Source of the DNA: Hahellaceae bacterium
Lineage (GTDB): Bacteria; Pseudomonadota; Gammaproteobacteria; Pseudomonadales; Oleiphilaceae
Direction of reading: 5' to 3'
DNA length: 64,000 bases
Assembly: GCA_024234575.1 (NCBI GenBank)
Contig: JACKOB010000004.1
Location: 186,001-250,000, forward strand
Positions 27,269-36,423 of the stretch are shown here, one piece after another (the stretch's first letter is position 1; each line of letters starts with the position of its first letter). The notes under the pieces were generated by a model. That model ran no database searches, was not told the origin of the DNA, and was given only the letters and a program-made list of their open reading frames with translations. A program made the translations under genes and the position numbers.

Positions 27269-27294
27269 GTCGGATGGCGCTACGCTTATCCGAC
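27269..27294. repeat. REP-like palindrome 2 in the flgE-flgF gap
   Basis: GTCGGAT and ATCCGAC arms around a GGCGCTACGCTT centre, sharing the arms of the first element 75 bases away. A T-rich run lies between the two. Together they look like a REP pair (REPIN-like). Confidence 0.7.
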
Positions 27295-27361
27295 TTACGG
27301 TTCTATCGACCCACGGTTCTGTGTGTGGTTTTGCCGTGCGATATTTCTAATTAACACAGTG

Positions 27362-27376
27362 TGGCGTGTTTATTGC
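27362..27376 (+). promoter_or_regulatory. Sigma-54 promoter for flgF and following genes
   Basis: TGGCGTGTTTATTGC has GG (27363-27364) and GC (27375-27376) ten bases apart, matching TGGC-N7-TTGC. The expected start site is near 27388, about 68 bases before flgF. Its position after the REP elements separates flgFGHIJKL from flgBCDE as a second unit. Confidence 0.72.
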
Positions 27377-27455
27377 TTGAATAGGTAAATGGTTTTGCGT
27401 GGCGTCATTTAATTGTCCTGCGCATCTGTCCTTCACCTCATTCGGAGAACGAGAA

Positions 27456-28199
27456 ATGGATAAGGCTCTATACATTTCGATGTCTGGTGCAAAGCAGAAT
27501 ATGCTTTCGCAGCAAGCGCACGCCAACAATCTTGCCAATGCTAATACCACCGGTTTTAAAGCAGATTATGCGCAGGCGCGCAGTATGCCGGTTTTTGGTG
27601 ATTACTATCCCACCCGTGCTTATGCCATGAGTGAGCGCCCCTCGTCTGACTTTGAGCAAGGGTCGTTGATAGAAACCGGTCGTGAACTGGATATTGCTTT
27701 AAAAGGTGATGGCTGGATTACGGTGCAATCACCGGATGGCGGCGAAGCTTATAGCCGTGATGGTGGATTAAATATTGACGCAAATGGCGTTTTAAGAACG
27801 ACCAGTGGATTGGCCATTATGGGTAATGGTGGTCCTATCGTGATACCGCCTGCGGATAAAATAGAAATTGGTGTTGATGGCACCATCTCTATCGTGCCTG
27901 CGGGGCAGGGGGGCGAAACCCTGGCGGAAATAGATCGAATCTTATTAGTTAATCCTGACCCCGATACGCTCGAAAAAGGGGTGGATGGATTGATACATCT
28001 TAAGCCTGACGCGGACCCTGCTGCCGCTGATGGTGCCATCCGGGTTGAGTCTGGTTTCCTGGAATCCAGTAATGTTAATCTGGTGGAGTCTCTCACCGAA
28101 ATCATGTCGTTATCTCGTCAATACGAGCTGCAAGTAAAAGTAATGCGTACCGCGGATCAGAATTCTGAGTCTGCGGCACGCTTATTGCAGATATCCTGA
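27456..28199 (+). CDS. flgF: Flagellar basal-body rod protein FlgF
   Basis: A proximal rod subunit of 247 residues. It begins MDKALYISMSGAKQNM, continues with NNLANANTTGFKADYAQARS, has ELDIALKGDGWITVQSPDGG as in FlgF, and ends with the axial helix (LVESLTEIMSLSRQYELQVK). The ATG at 27456 has a CGGAGA ribosome site; the longer frame from 27399 is rejected because it adds sequence not found in FlgF. First gene after the second sigma-54 promoter. Confidence 0.95.
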   Translation: MDKALYISMSGAKQNMLSQQAHANNLANANTTGFKADYAQARSMPVFGDYYPTRAYAMSERPSSDFEQGSLIETGRELDIALKGDGWITVQSPDGGEAYSRDGGLNIDANGVLRTTSGLAIMGNGGPIVIPPADKIEIGVDGTISIVPAGQGGETLAEIDRILLVNPDPDTLEKGVDGLIHLKPDADPAAADGAIRVESGFLESSNVNLVESLTEIMSLSRQYELQVKVMRTADQNSESAARLLQIS

Positions 28200-28246
28200 T
28201 AGAACCCTGCTTCGCGTCATTTTATCGACGCGGCTGGAAGATGTTC

Positions 28247-28269
28247 GCCGCATGGCAAGACGATGCGGC
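28247..28269. other. Stem-loop between flgF and flgG
   Basis: A 7-bp GC-rich inverted repeat (GCCGCAT / ATGCGGC) with a 9-base loop in the 150-base flgF-flgG gap. No T-run follows, so it is more likely an mRNA processing or stability element than a terminator. Confidence 0.45.
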
Positions 28270-28349
28270 CAATATTTTCCCTGTGATTCATGGTTGGCAA
28301 ACACACCGTTTCGTCACCAGCAGGTTTAAAGTTTATCGGGAGAATGAAA

Positions 28350-29138
28350 ATGCATGCAGCACTCTGGGTTAGCAAAACGGGATTAAGTGCCCAAGACAAA
28401 GCACTGACGACCATTTCAAACAATCTGGCAAACGTGAATACAACCGGCTTTAAGCGAGATCGGGCGGTGTTTGAAGATTTGCTCTACCAGACCAAGCGAC
28501 AACCTGGCGGCCAGACATCACAAAATACCGAGCTACCTTCGGGGCTGCAGCTGGGTACCGGGGTAAGAGTGGTTGGCACACAAAAGGAATTCACCCAAGG
28601 TAATCTGCAAGTCACGGAACAGCCTTTAGACGTTGCTGTTAATGGTCGTGGCTTTTTAAAGATTCTGTTGCCCGACGGCACCGTTGGTTATACCCGCGAT
28701 GGACAACTGCAGCTCAACTCTGAGGGCGTTGTTGTTAATTCCAGCGGCTTCCCCTTAGAGCCGCAAATCCAGGTTCCAGATAACACCACCTCTGTCACGA
28801 TTGCTAAAGATGGCACGGTAACCGCAACGGTGGCCGGTGATGTGGCGACCCAAACAGGCCTTGGTAACATCACCATCGCCGACTTCATTAACCCGGCTGG
28901 GCTTGAGGCCGTGGGGGGCAACCTGTTCAAGGAGACCAATGCCAGCGGCGCGCCCCTTGATGGTACGCCAGGGCTCGATGGCTTTGGAGCGTTAGAGCAA
29001 GGTATGGTCGAAGGCTCGAATGTTGAAGTCGTCGAAGAGCTGGTGAATATGATCACCACGCAGCGGGCTTATGAAATGAACTCGAAAGTGGTTTCGACCG
29101 CTGATGGCATGCTGCAGTACATCTCCAGCAATTTATAA
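28350..29138 (+). CDS. flgG: Flagellar basal-body distal rod protein FlgG
   Basis: The distal rod subunit, 262 residues, close to the family length. It has LWVSKTGLSAQDKALTTISN, FKRDRAVFEDLLYQTKRQPG (the distal-rod insertion that stiffens the rod), LPSGLQLGTGVRVV, and the C-terminal VEELVNMITTQRAYEMNSKV. Of several in-frame ATGs, 28350 is best placed, 6-7 bases after the GGGAGA site. Confidence 0.96.
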   Translation: MHAALWVSKTGLSAQDKALTTISNNLANVNTTGFKRDRAVFEDLLYQTKRQPGGQTSQNTELPSGLQLGTGVRVVGTQKEFTQGNLQVTEQPLDVAVNGRGFLKILLPDGTVGYTRDGQLQLNSEGVVVNSSGFPLEPQIQVPDNTTSVTIAKDGTVTATVAGDVATQTGLGNITIADFINPAGLEAVGGNLFKETNASGAPLDGTPGLDGFGALEQGMVEGSNVEVVEELVNMITTQRAYEMNSKVVSTADGMLQYISSNL

Positions 29139-29178
29139 GTATTGGTTTGATATGACGGTAAGAAAAATGAGGTGGATG

Positions 29179-29922
29179 ATGAAACAACAAATCTCTGCAA
29201 AAAATACCAAGATGATTTGTGCGGCGAATTTTAGTGCCAGCATGCTGAAAAATACGGTGCTGCCGCTGATGCTTGTCGTTGTATCCGGGTGTTCTGCTGT
29301 CAGTCGCAATCATCCAGTAGTGGATGATCCTAATTTTGCACCCATACCGCCGCAGGCACTAATGGCACCACCAGCCGTGAATGGGGCGATCTTTCAAACC
29401 GGGCGGGGTTATGGGCTCTATACCGATCGCATCGCCCATCATATTGGCGATGTTTTGACGGTAACCCTGCAAGAGCGTACGCAAAGCTCTAAGTCGAGTG
29501 ATACGTCGTATGTTAAAGACAATAAGATTGATTTTGCCGAAGGTAATATATTAGGTAGCGCTGTTTCTTACGGCAATCTGAGTATGGCAACAGACCTTGA
29601 TTTTAAGCGAGATTTTTCTGGCAAAGCGGACAGTGATCTTAGCAATAGTCTCTCTGGCAGCATCACGGTCACCGTGTCTGATGTGTTACCAAACGGGTTG
29701 CTTAAAATTCGAGGCGAAAAATGGCTAACGCTTAATCAGGGTGATGAGTACATTCGCCTAAGCGGGTTAGTACGCTCGGAAGACATCTCTGACAATAACA
29801 CGGTGCTGTCGAGCAAAATAGCCGATGCAAGAATCTCTTACGGCGCCACCGGCGATTTTGATAGTGCCAATAGAATGGGTTGGGGTAGCAAATTCTTTAA
29901 TAGCGAATGGTGGCCATTCTAG
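29179..29922 (+). CDS. flgH: Flagellar L-ring lipoprotein FlgH
   Basis: Forms the outer-membrane ring bushing. The product has a lipoprotein signal with lipobox VSGC and the conserved AHHIGDVLTVTLQERTQSSK, GSITVTVSDVLPNGLLKIRG and RLSGLVRSEDIS segments. The frame is open from inside flgG; the ATG at 29179 is chosen because GAGG lies six bases upstream. This gives an unusually long region of about 30 residues before the hydrophobic core (LPLMLVVV), so a start at 29242 cannot be excluded. Confidence 0.93.
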   Translation: MKQQISAKNTKMICAANFSASMLKNTVLPLMLVVVSGCSAVSRNHPVVDDPNFAPIPPQALMAPPAVNGAIFQTGRGYGLYTDRIAHHIGDVLTVTLQERTQSSKSSDTSYVKDNKIDFAEGNILGSAVSYGNLSMATDLDFKRDFSGKADSDLSNSLSGSITVTVSDVLPNGLLKIRGEKWLTLNQGDEYIRLSGLVRSEDISDNNTVLSSKIADARISYGATGDFDSANRMGWGSKFFNSEWWPF

Positions 29923-29975
29923 GTGGTTAACATTTTTACCATGTTAAAGCCGATGACCAGTGTTTCGAGGGTAGT

Positions 29976-31112
29976 ATGATGAAATCAAGTCCAACAGTCA
30001 GTGATCGCTATTCACGACAGGCAGGCACGTTGCTAGTGCTGACGCTGTTGTTGATATTTGTGTCGGTCAGCGCATTTGCCGATCGCTTAAAGGATATCTC
30101 GAACGTGCAGGGAGTACGCAGCAACCAGCTAATTGGCTATGGTTTGGTTGTCGGTCTTGATGGCACCGGCGATAAGGCGCCTTTTACCAACCAAACCTTT
30201 CGTAATTTGATGAATAAGTTTGGTATCACCATACCTGCCGGCTCAGACCCCAAGTTGAAGAACGTTGCAGCGGTAACAGTTCATGCAGACTTGCACGCCT
30301 TTGCCAAGCCGGGGCAGACCATTGATGTCACGGTGTCTTCTATCGGCAACGCGAAAAGTTTGCGTGGCGGCACCTTGTTAATGACGCCGCTGAAAGGCGC
30401 AGATGGCAATGTTTACGCGATTTCCCAAGGCAGTTTGATGGTTGGCGGATTCGGTGTGGAAGGCGCAGATGGCTCTAAGATAACCGTTAACGTGCCGGTT
30501 GTTGGGCGTATTCCTAATGGCGCGACTGTTGAACAGGCCGTTGCCTCCGGATTTCATCGTGGCGACACATTAACGTTTAATTTACACAATCCGGACTTTA
30601 CCACCGCCAAACATGTGTCAGATAAGATCAACGATTTGCTTGGGCCGCATTCTGCCTCCGCCCTTGATGCGGCTTCGATATCCGTTAAGGCTCCGCGGGA
30701 TGCTTCCCAGCGTGTCAGCTTTCTCTCTTTACTTGAAAACCTGGAAGTAGACCCGGGTGAAGAAAAGGCGAAAGTTATTGTTAACTCCCGTACCGGTACC
30801 ATCGTCGTGGGCAGAAATGTCCGTGTTTTACCGGCGGCGGTGACCCATGGCAATTTAATCGTAACCATTTCAGAAAATAATGCGGTGAGCCAGCCAAATG
30901 CCTTCGGTGATGGCGAGACCGTTGTTGTACCTCAAACTGAGATTAACGTTAATCAGGAGCCGGCCCGAGCGTTCAAGTTTGGTGACGCCACCACGCTTAG
31001 TGAAATCGTTGAGGCGATTAATAAAATCGGCGCTGCGCCAGGAGATCTCATGGCCATTCTGGAAGCGTTAAAACAAGCCGGTGCCTTAAAAGCAGATCTG
31101 ATTGTTATTTAA
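29976..31112 (+). CDS. flgI: Flagellar P-ring protein FlgI
   Basis: The periplasmic P-ring subunit, 378 residues. It has a Sec signal peptide (hydrophobic core [18 protein letters not shown], cleavage near AFA|D) and the strongly conserved start of the mature protein [20 protein letters not shown]. Later motifs are [20 protein letters not shown] and [15 protein letters not shown]. An ATG three bases later is an equal alternative. It follows flgH after about 50 bases. Confidence 0.96.
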   Translation: MMKSSPTVSDRYSRQAGTLLVLTLLLIFVSVSAFADRLKDISNVQGVRSNQLIGYGLVVGLDGTGDKAPFTNQTFRNLMNKFGITIPAGSDPKLKNVAAVTVHADLHAFAKPGQTIDVTVSSIGNAKSLRGGTLLMTPLKGADGNVYAISQGSLMVGGFGVEGADGSKITVNVPVVGRIPNGATVEQAVASGFHRGDTLTFNLHNPDFTTAKHVSDKINDLLGPHSASALDAASISVKAPRDASQRVSFLSLLENLEVDPGEEKAKVIVNSRTGTIVVGRNVRVLPAAVTHGNLIVTISENNAVSQPNAFGDGETVVVPQTEINVNQEPARAFKFGDATTLSEIVEAINKIGAAPGDLMAILEALKQAGALKADLIVI

Positions 31113-31136
31113 GCGCAGCATATCAGGAGCCCTAGG

Positions 31137-32192
31137 ATGAATAATGTATCGCAAATGAATAGCAGTATGCTTGAACAGGCGCATACCTATACCGATTTTT
31201 CGGGGCTTAATGCACTGAAGGCACAAGCTCGTACCGACAAGAGTGCGGCCCTGAAAGAGGTTGCCAAACAGTTTGAGTCGTTGTTCATGTCGATGATGCT
31301 AAAAAGCATGCGGGATGCGAATAAGCCGTTTGCAGAGGGCAATTTTATGAACAGCTCTCAGTCAGAATTTTATCAGGAAATGTTTGATAGCCAGCTTACG
31401 TTGAGTATGAGTAAGGGTAAAGGAATGGGACTGGCCGATTCACTCTACCGGCAGTTGTCGCAAGAAACAGGCGTGGCAGAAGGACGTGAGCCAGGTGCAC
31501 AAGGGCGCTACACCAGTATTCAGGACTATCCGCGAACGATGCTGCCGACAGTGCAACGATTTGTCGAGGCGGTTGTTGAAGTAGACGAGTTGATTGAGGC
31601 AGATATGGCTAAAACTCAGGCCGTAGTGGCGGGCGGTACTGCGACAGAATATAGCGTTGATTTGCCAGCGCTTGCTGAAAGCGAAAAACAATCCATGCCT
31701 ACATCGTTTACCAGTGCAGATGAGTTTGTTAGCACCTTGTACCCGATGGCAAAAAGCGTTGAGCAAGAGACAGGTATTGATGCCAGGTTTCTGTTGGCAC
31801 AGTCCGCGCTCGAGACTGGTTGGGGTAAGCATATGATTGCCAACACTGGCGAGAAACCAAGCTTCAATTTGTTCGGGATCAAAGCCGATGCCCGCTGGCC
31901 TGGTGCAAGTGTTGATATTACCACCACAGAGTATCGTGAAGGGCGGCCAATGAAAGAAAAGGCAGCGTTTCGGGCTTACCCTTCTTATGAAGAGAGTTTT
32001 CGCGATTATGTTGATTTTATTAAAACCAACAGTCGTTATTCCGAAGCAGTAGAAGTTATGCAAGATCCAGAACAGTTTATCGAACAATTGCATAAAGCAG
32101 GATACGCAACAGACCCCGCCTACAGCGAGAAAGTGCAGCGTATCTTCAACAGCGATTTGCTTCAGTCAGCGTTGACTAATTCTCAGGGCTGA
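31137..32192 (+). CDS. flgJ: Flagellar rod cap / peptidoglycan hydrolase FlgJ
   Basis: A bifunctional 351-residue protein. The N-terminal part (about 20-105) is the rod-binding domain (KEVAKQFESLFMSMMLKSMR) that caps the growing rod. The C-terminal part (about 195-345) is a glucosaminidase that opens the cell wall, with LAQSALETGWGKH containing the expected catalytic Glu. The CAGGAG ribosome site precedes the ATG. Domain arrangement is the standard gammaproteobacterial one. Confidence 0.95.
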   Translation: MNNVSQMNSSMLEQAHTYTDFSGLNALKAQARTDKSAALKEVAKQFESLFMSMMLKSMRDANKPFAEGNFMNSSQSEFYQEMFDSQLTLSMSKGKGMGLADSLYRQLSQETGVAEGREPGAQGRYTSIQDYPRTMLPTVQRFVEAVVEVDELIEADMAKTQAVVAGGTATEYSVDLPALAESEKQSMPTSFTSADEFVSTLYPMAKSVEQETGIDARFLLAQSALETGWGKHMIANTGEKPSFNLFGIKADARWPGASVDITTTEYREGRPMKEKAAFRAYPSYEESFRDYVDFIKTNSRYSEAVEVMQDPEQFIEQLHKAGYATDPAYSEKVQRIFNSDLLQSALTNSQG

Positions 32193-32216
32193 TAGGCGAG
32201 ATAGGGAGATAATTCA

Positions 32217-34865
32217 ATGGCCAGTTTGATCAATATCGGTTTGACCGGCGTTGTTGCACACCAGACGGCATTGGCAACAACGGGTAACAACGTTGTTAAC
32301 ACTAATACCGACGGTTATAGCCGACAAGAAGTGCAATTTGGCACTAATCCAAGCCAGAAGTTTGGTGGCGGTTATATTGGTGCGGGTGTCTCCATTGATA
32401 ATGTGCGTCGATTGAATGATGAATTTCTAACCAATCAATTGCGCTCAGACACCACGGTTTATCATGGTGAAGATACGTTTCTAAGCCACATTGAACAGCT
32501 TGATAGTTTGCTGGCAGATTTAACCACCGGCCTCTCACCGGCAATGAGCAATTTTTTCAAAGCACTGCAAGGTGGTGCTGATGATCCGACGTCTATTCCT
32601 GAAAGACAGCTGATACTCAGTCAGTCGGACGGGTTGGTAACGCGATTTAACGCCTTGTATAGCCGTCTGCTTGATAAAGAGAACGTGATCAACCAGGAGC
32701 TATCGGCACAAGTCTCTGAAATCAACAGCTTGTCTTCTGGTATTGCCCAACTCAACAAAGCAATCACGATTGCTTCCGGGTCGGCGCAAAACAGCTTTCC
32801 TAACGAGTTGTTAGATCAACGGGAAGAAAGTATCAGAAAGCTTGCCGAGTTGGTGCAGGTAAATGTAATCAAGCGTGGCGATAATCAGATGGATATTCTC
32901 ATCGGGAATGGTCAGGCATTGGTTGTGGGAGATCGAGCCAAACAGTTATCGGTTATTCAGAGCCCCGAAGATTCAACCCAGCAGGATATTGCTCTTGTCG
33001 AAAATGGCGTCAGCCAGATTATTTCACAATCGATCACCGGTGGTAAGGTAGGTGGCATTCTTGAGTTTCGGGACACCATTCTGTCTGATTCGTTTAATTC
33101 CCTAGGGCGCGTGGCAATAGTACTGGCCGATACGATTAATGATCAGCATCGCCTGGGTATGGATCTTGAGAATAATCTTGGAGGATTCTTTTTTCAGGAC
33201 GTTAACTTTCGCCAAACATCGTTGCAGCGAGCCTCTTCTGATGCGGGCAATGCTTTGCCCAGTGATCGTGTGGTGTTGGTGGATATTCTGGATGCGAAGG
33301 CGTTAACTACGGATGACTATGTACTCGAGTTCAATGGCCCGTCTGACCTCGATTATGTTCTTTCCCGTAAATCCGATGATAGTGTTTTACGTAAAGGTCT
33401 TTTGCCAGGCACGTTTCCAGCTTCTATTGATATAGAAGGTTTTCGTATAACGCTTGAGTCTGGTGGCTTTCAAAATGGTGATCGCTTTTTGATTCAGCCT
33501 ACACGGTTTGGCGCAAGGGATATTGATCTGCAAATTGAGCGGGTGGAGGAGGTTGCTTTGGCATCGCCAGTGCGTAACGAGGCCGATATCGGCAACGTTG
33601 GCAACGCGATCATTAGTCAGGGTGAGTTGCTGAATGTCACTAACCCGGTTTCTAATCAACCACTGACAACATTTTCTGTGCCTGGCAAGCTGACACCGCC
33701 AATGGTGGTAAAATTTATTACTGACACGGTTTATGACGTTCTTGATGCATCAGACCCGTCTAATCTGGTGCCGCTAAGCCCGCCATTAAATAATCAACAT
33801 TATATTGCCGGCTTAAAGAATCAGCTATTTACTGCCGACTATGGTCAAACAACCACGCAAGCAACGGGCGCAAATGTTGCGCAAATTCCTGCACCTATTG
33901 CCTCTCCCGGGCCTTTTACCAACGGTTATGGCGCGCAAACCCTGACGGTAAGTAACCGTGATCCGCTTACCGGGTTGGTGACGACCTCAACGCTTAACCT
34001 GGCTGCCAATGCCTCGGCCAAAACTACCGCGAACGCGCTGAACCAGATAAATGGTTTGGATGCCAACGCCTACACCTTAGCCAAGGTCGGTAATTTTACT
34101 GGTACAACGCTGGGACTGACTGTCAATGGCGAAGCCATTACCTTAGATCCTGCGTTAAGCTACACCCCTAATAATGTTGCTGATGCAATTAACGCCAACC
34201 CCAACCTGCAAGACTTAAAAATTGTGGCTGTAAGCGATGGCAACACCATCACTATTCGCTCGACCATTGGTGATGACATCACGATAGAGGCAACTGGTGG
34301 TGTGGGGGATAGTGTAGACGTTACGACAGCCAATGCGGGCCCGGTAACGGTGTCCGCTGGCACAGGCACATCCGTAGGGGGATTTATCGATTTGGCTTTC
34401 GATAACGGTGTGTCAATGGTGGCTAACAACAGTAACGTGTTTGTTTCTTTCCCTGTTGTGCAGTCTTCTTACCGTGGTTTTTTAGTAGATATCAGCGGCA
34501 AGCCTGCCGAAGGCGATATATTTACGATTGATTACAACACTGATGGTATTTCAGATAATCGTAACGCGATTGGCTTGGTAGGCCTTGAGAGCAAAGGCAC
34601 CATTGCTGGTGGGGTTAGTACCTACAACGAAGGTTATTCTCAGTTGGTGGAGAAAATCGGCACCATAACAAATCAACGAAAAATTGATACGGAATCAAGC
34701 AAAGCATTGTTGCAGCAGTCCGAGAATAACTGGATGGAAATCTCCGGCGTTAACCTTGATGAAGAGGCTGGCCGGCTAATTCAGTTTCAATCGGCTTACA
34801 ACGCCTCAGCGAGAGTTCTTACTGTCGCTCAGGAAATATTCGACACCTTGTTAAGCAGCTTTTAG
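32217..34865 (+). CDS. flgK: Hook-filament junction protein FlgK (HAP1, long variant)
   Basis: The first hook-associated protein. The 882-residue product has the conserved ends: LTGVVAHQTALATTGNNVVN with NTDGYSRQEV at the start and EEAGRLIQFQSAYNASARVL at the end. It is far longer than the enteric protein (about 547 residues). The extra middle part holds units such as LTVNGEAITLDPALSYTPNN that look like flagellin IN motifs, which are usually found in exposed filament domains. GGGAG lies before the ATG. Confidence 0.94.
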   Translation: MASLINIGLTGVVAHQTALATTGNNVVNTNTDGYSRQEVQFGTNPSQKFGGGYIGAGVSIDNVRRLNDEFLTNQLRSDTTVYHGEDTFLSHIEQLDSLLADLTTGLSPAMSNFFKALQGGADDPTSIPERQLILSQSDGLVTRFNALYSRLLDKENVINQELSAQVSEINSLSSGIAQLNKAITIASGSAQNSFPNELLDQREESIRKLAELVQVNVIKRGDNQMDILIGNGQALVVGDRAKQLSVIQSPEDSTQQDIALVENGVSQIISQSITGGKVGGILEFRDTILSDSFNSLGRVAIVLADTINDQHRLGMDLENNLGGFFFQDVNFRQTSLQRASSDAGNALPSDRVVLVDILDAKALTTDDYVLEFNGPSDLDYVLSRKSDDSVLRKGLLPGTFPASIDIEGFRITLESGGFQNGDRFLIQPTRFGARDIDLQIERVEEVALASPVRNEADIGNVGNAIISQGELLNVTNPVSNQPLTTFSVPGKLTPPMVVKFITDTVYDVLDASDPSNLVPLSPPLNNQHYIAGLKNQLFTADYGQTTTQATGANVAQIPAPIASPGPFTNGYGAQTLTVSNRDPLTGLVTTSTLNLAANASAKTTANALNQINGLDANAYTLAKVGNFTGTTLGLTVNGEAITLDPALSYTPNNVADAINANPNLQDLKIVAVSDGNTITIRSTIGDDITIEATGGVGDSVDVTTANAGPVTVSAGTGTSVGGFIDLAFDNGVSMVANNSNVFVSFPVVQSSYRGFLVDISGKPAEGDIFTIDYNTDGISDNRNAIGLVGLESKGTIAGGVSTYNEGYSQLVEKIGTITNQRKIDTESSKALLQQSENNWMEISGVNLDEEAGRLIQFQSAYNASARVLTVAQEIFDTLLSSF

Positions 34866-34879
34866 GGCGGGGTAAGAAA

Positions 34880-36121
34880 ATGAGAGTCTCAACACAGCAA
34901 CTATTTAACCGCGGGTTGTCCAATATACAGGACGTCAATGCCGAGTTGCAGAATACTCAGTTGCAACTTTCCAGCGGCAAGAAGGTGCAACGTCCCTCTG
35001 ACGATCCGGTGGCCTCTACCCGGATTATGCAGATCAATCAGGATCTTGATCTTGTTTCCCAGTATCAGCGCAATATTGATCTTGTCGAAAACAGACTGCG
35101 TCAGGAAGATGACCTGCTTGGGGGCGTGAACGATATTATTATTCGTATCCGTGAGTTAACGATTCAGGCCGGTGACGGCTCGCAAAACAAAGACGACAAG
35201 CTTTATATCGCCGCCGAAGTAAAAGAAAGGATCGAGCAACTAGCCGGTATGATGAACTCCCAGGATCCCAGTGGCGAATTTATCTTCGCCGGCTTTCAGG
35301 GGGGCGAAAGTCCGTTTTCAAAAAATGACTCGGGCGTGTATGAGTACCACGGTGATGAAGGCCGCCGCTATCTGCAAATTGATACCAGTGTGAAAATTGC
35401 CGCTGGTGACAATGGTAAAGACATTTTTATGGATGTTGCTGCAGCTAATAAGACGTTTTATACCCGAGCAAATCCGAATAATACGGCAGAGCCCGCTTCG
35501 ATAATTACTACCGGTCAGATTGTTGATCAGGCGGCTTACGATGCTTTTTACCCCAGAGATATGGTGATTAAATTTAATGTTGATCAGACGCTGGTGACAC
35601 CTCCTGGTCCTAACTTTACTATAACGGAGCGTGACAGCGGCAAAGTTATCTTTAATCCACAACCATTTGCCCCTGGCCAACCTATTACCGCAAATGGTGT
35701 GCAATTCGAAATTATTGGTGATCCAGCGCCAAACGACTCATTTTTCGTGCAGTCCACTGCCAAGCAAGGAGTTCTGGCGACTATCGAAAAGCTGGCTTAC
35801 GGGCTAGAAAACTACCAAGCCTCTACCGAAGGGCGCGCCGCACTTGATACGTTAATAGAAAACACGCTGCACAATCTCGATAACGCCCAAACCTCGGTGC
35901 TAGAAACACGGGGCAGGGTGGGAGCAAGGCTTAATACCGTCGAAACAACACGTGAGATGCATTACGACGTTGAAATACTCACGAAAGAAATACTGTCTAA
36001 TTTGCAAGACGTTGATTTTGCGGAGGCAACCAGTGAGCTGGCCCTGGAAGAGTTTATTCTACAGGCCGCCTATTCAACTTTTACCAGAGTCACCAGCCTA
36101 AGTCTGTTTGATCAGATTTAG
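34880..36121 (+). CDS. flgL: Hook-filament junction protein FlgL (HAP3)
   Basis: The second junction protein, 413 residues. It has the flagellin-like N-terminus (MRVSTQQLFNRGLSNIQD, QLSSGKKVQRPSDDPVAS) and C-terminus (EATSELALEEFILQAAYSTF). It starts 14 bases after flgK. The middle region carries FIFAGFQGGESPFSKN, typical of FlgL. It is the last flagellar gene here; no flagellin gene follows directly. Confidence 0.95.
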   Translation: MRVSTQQLFNRGLSNIQDVNAELQNTQLQLSSGKKVQRPSDDPVASTRIMQINQDLDLVSQYQRNIDLVENRLRQEDDLLGGVNDIIIRIRELTIQAGDGSQNKDDKLYIAAEVKERIEQLAGMMNSQDPSGEFIFAGFQGGESPFSKNDSGVYEYHGDEGRRYLQIDTSVKIAAGDNGKDIFMDVAAANKTFYTRANPNNTAEPASIITTGQIVDQAAYDAFYPRDMVIKFNVDQTLVTPPGPNFTITERDSGKVIFNPQPFAPGQPITANGVQFEIIGDPAPNDSFFVQSTAKQGVLATIEKLAYGLENYQASTEGRAALDTLIENTLHNLDNAQTSVLETRGRVGARLNTVETTREMHYDVEILTKEILSNLQDVDFAEATSELALEEFILQAAYSTFTRVTSLSLFDQI

Positions 36122-36423
36122 CACTAATGGCACCCGTTGGAGGTGCGCCTCAGGTTAGTCTTGTCGGTTAGGTTCGGCATTAGATTTTGCCCGATAAACG
36201 GCTAAATTTTCGGGCGATTGAATCAGCATGGCTGGTTTGTAACAATTTCTTTCCCCAATCTGACGTTTTTTAACCAAAAAAAGCGCTTTTCACGCTAGAT
36301 TTGGTTGAAGAATGTCCATTTCGATATACACTTTGGGTTAACTTTCTGTTAACTCCTCTTTTATAGCACCGCATTGTCAGTGCGTTTAGGGCATCTATTA
36401 CACCATAAGGCTTGGAATATTCT
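36122..36423. other. Intergenic region after flgL
   Basis: About 300 bases. A weak inverted repeat (GCCCGA/TCGGGC, about 36189-36215) may end the flagellar transcript, although no T-run follows. The promoter of the next gene should lie in the AT-rich second half. Nothing else is recognised. Confidence 0.35.

Noticed and set aside
31440..32093. A 217-codon antisense ORF within flgJ
   Set aside because: Lies fully opposite a well-conserved gene; the Cys/His-rich translation is typical of antisense frames.
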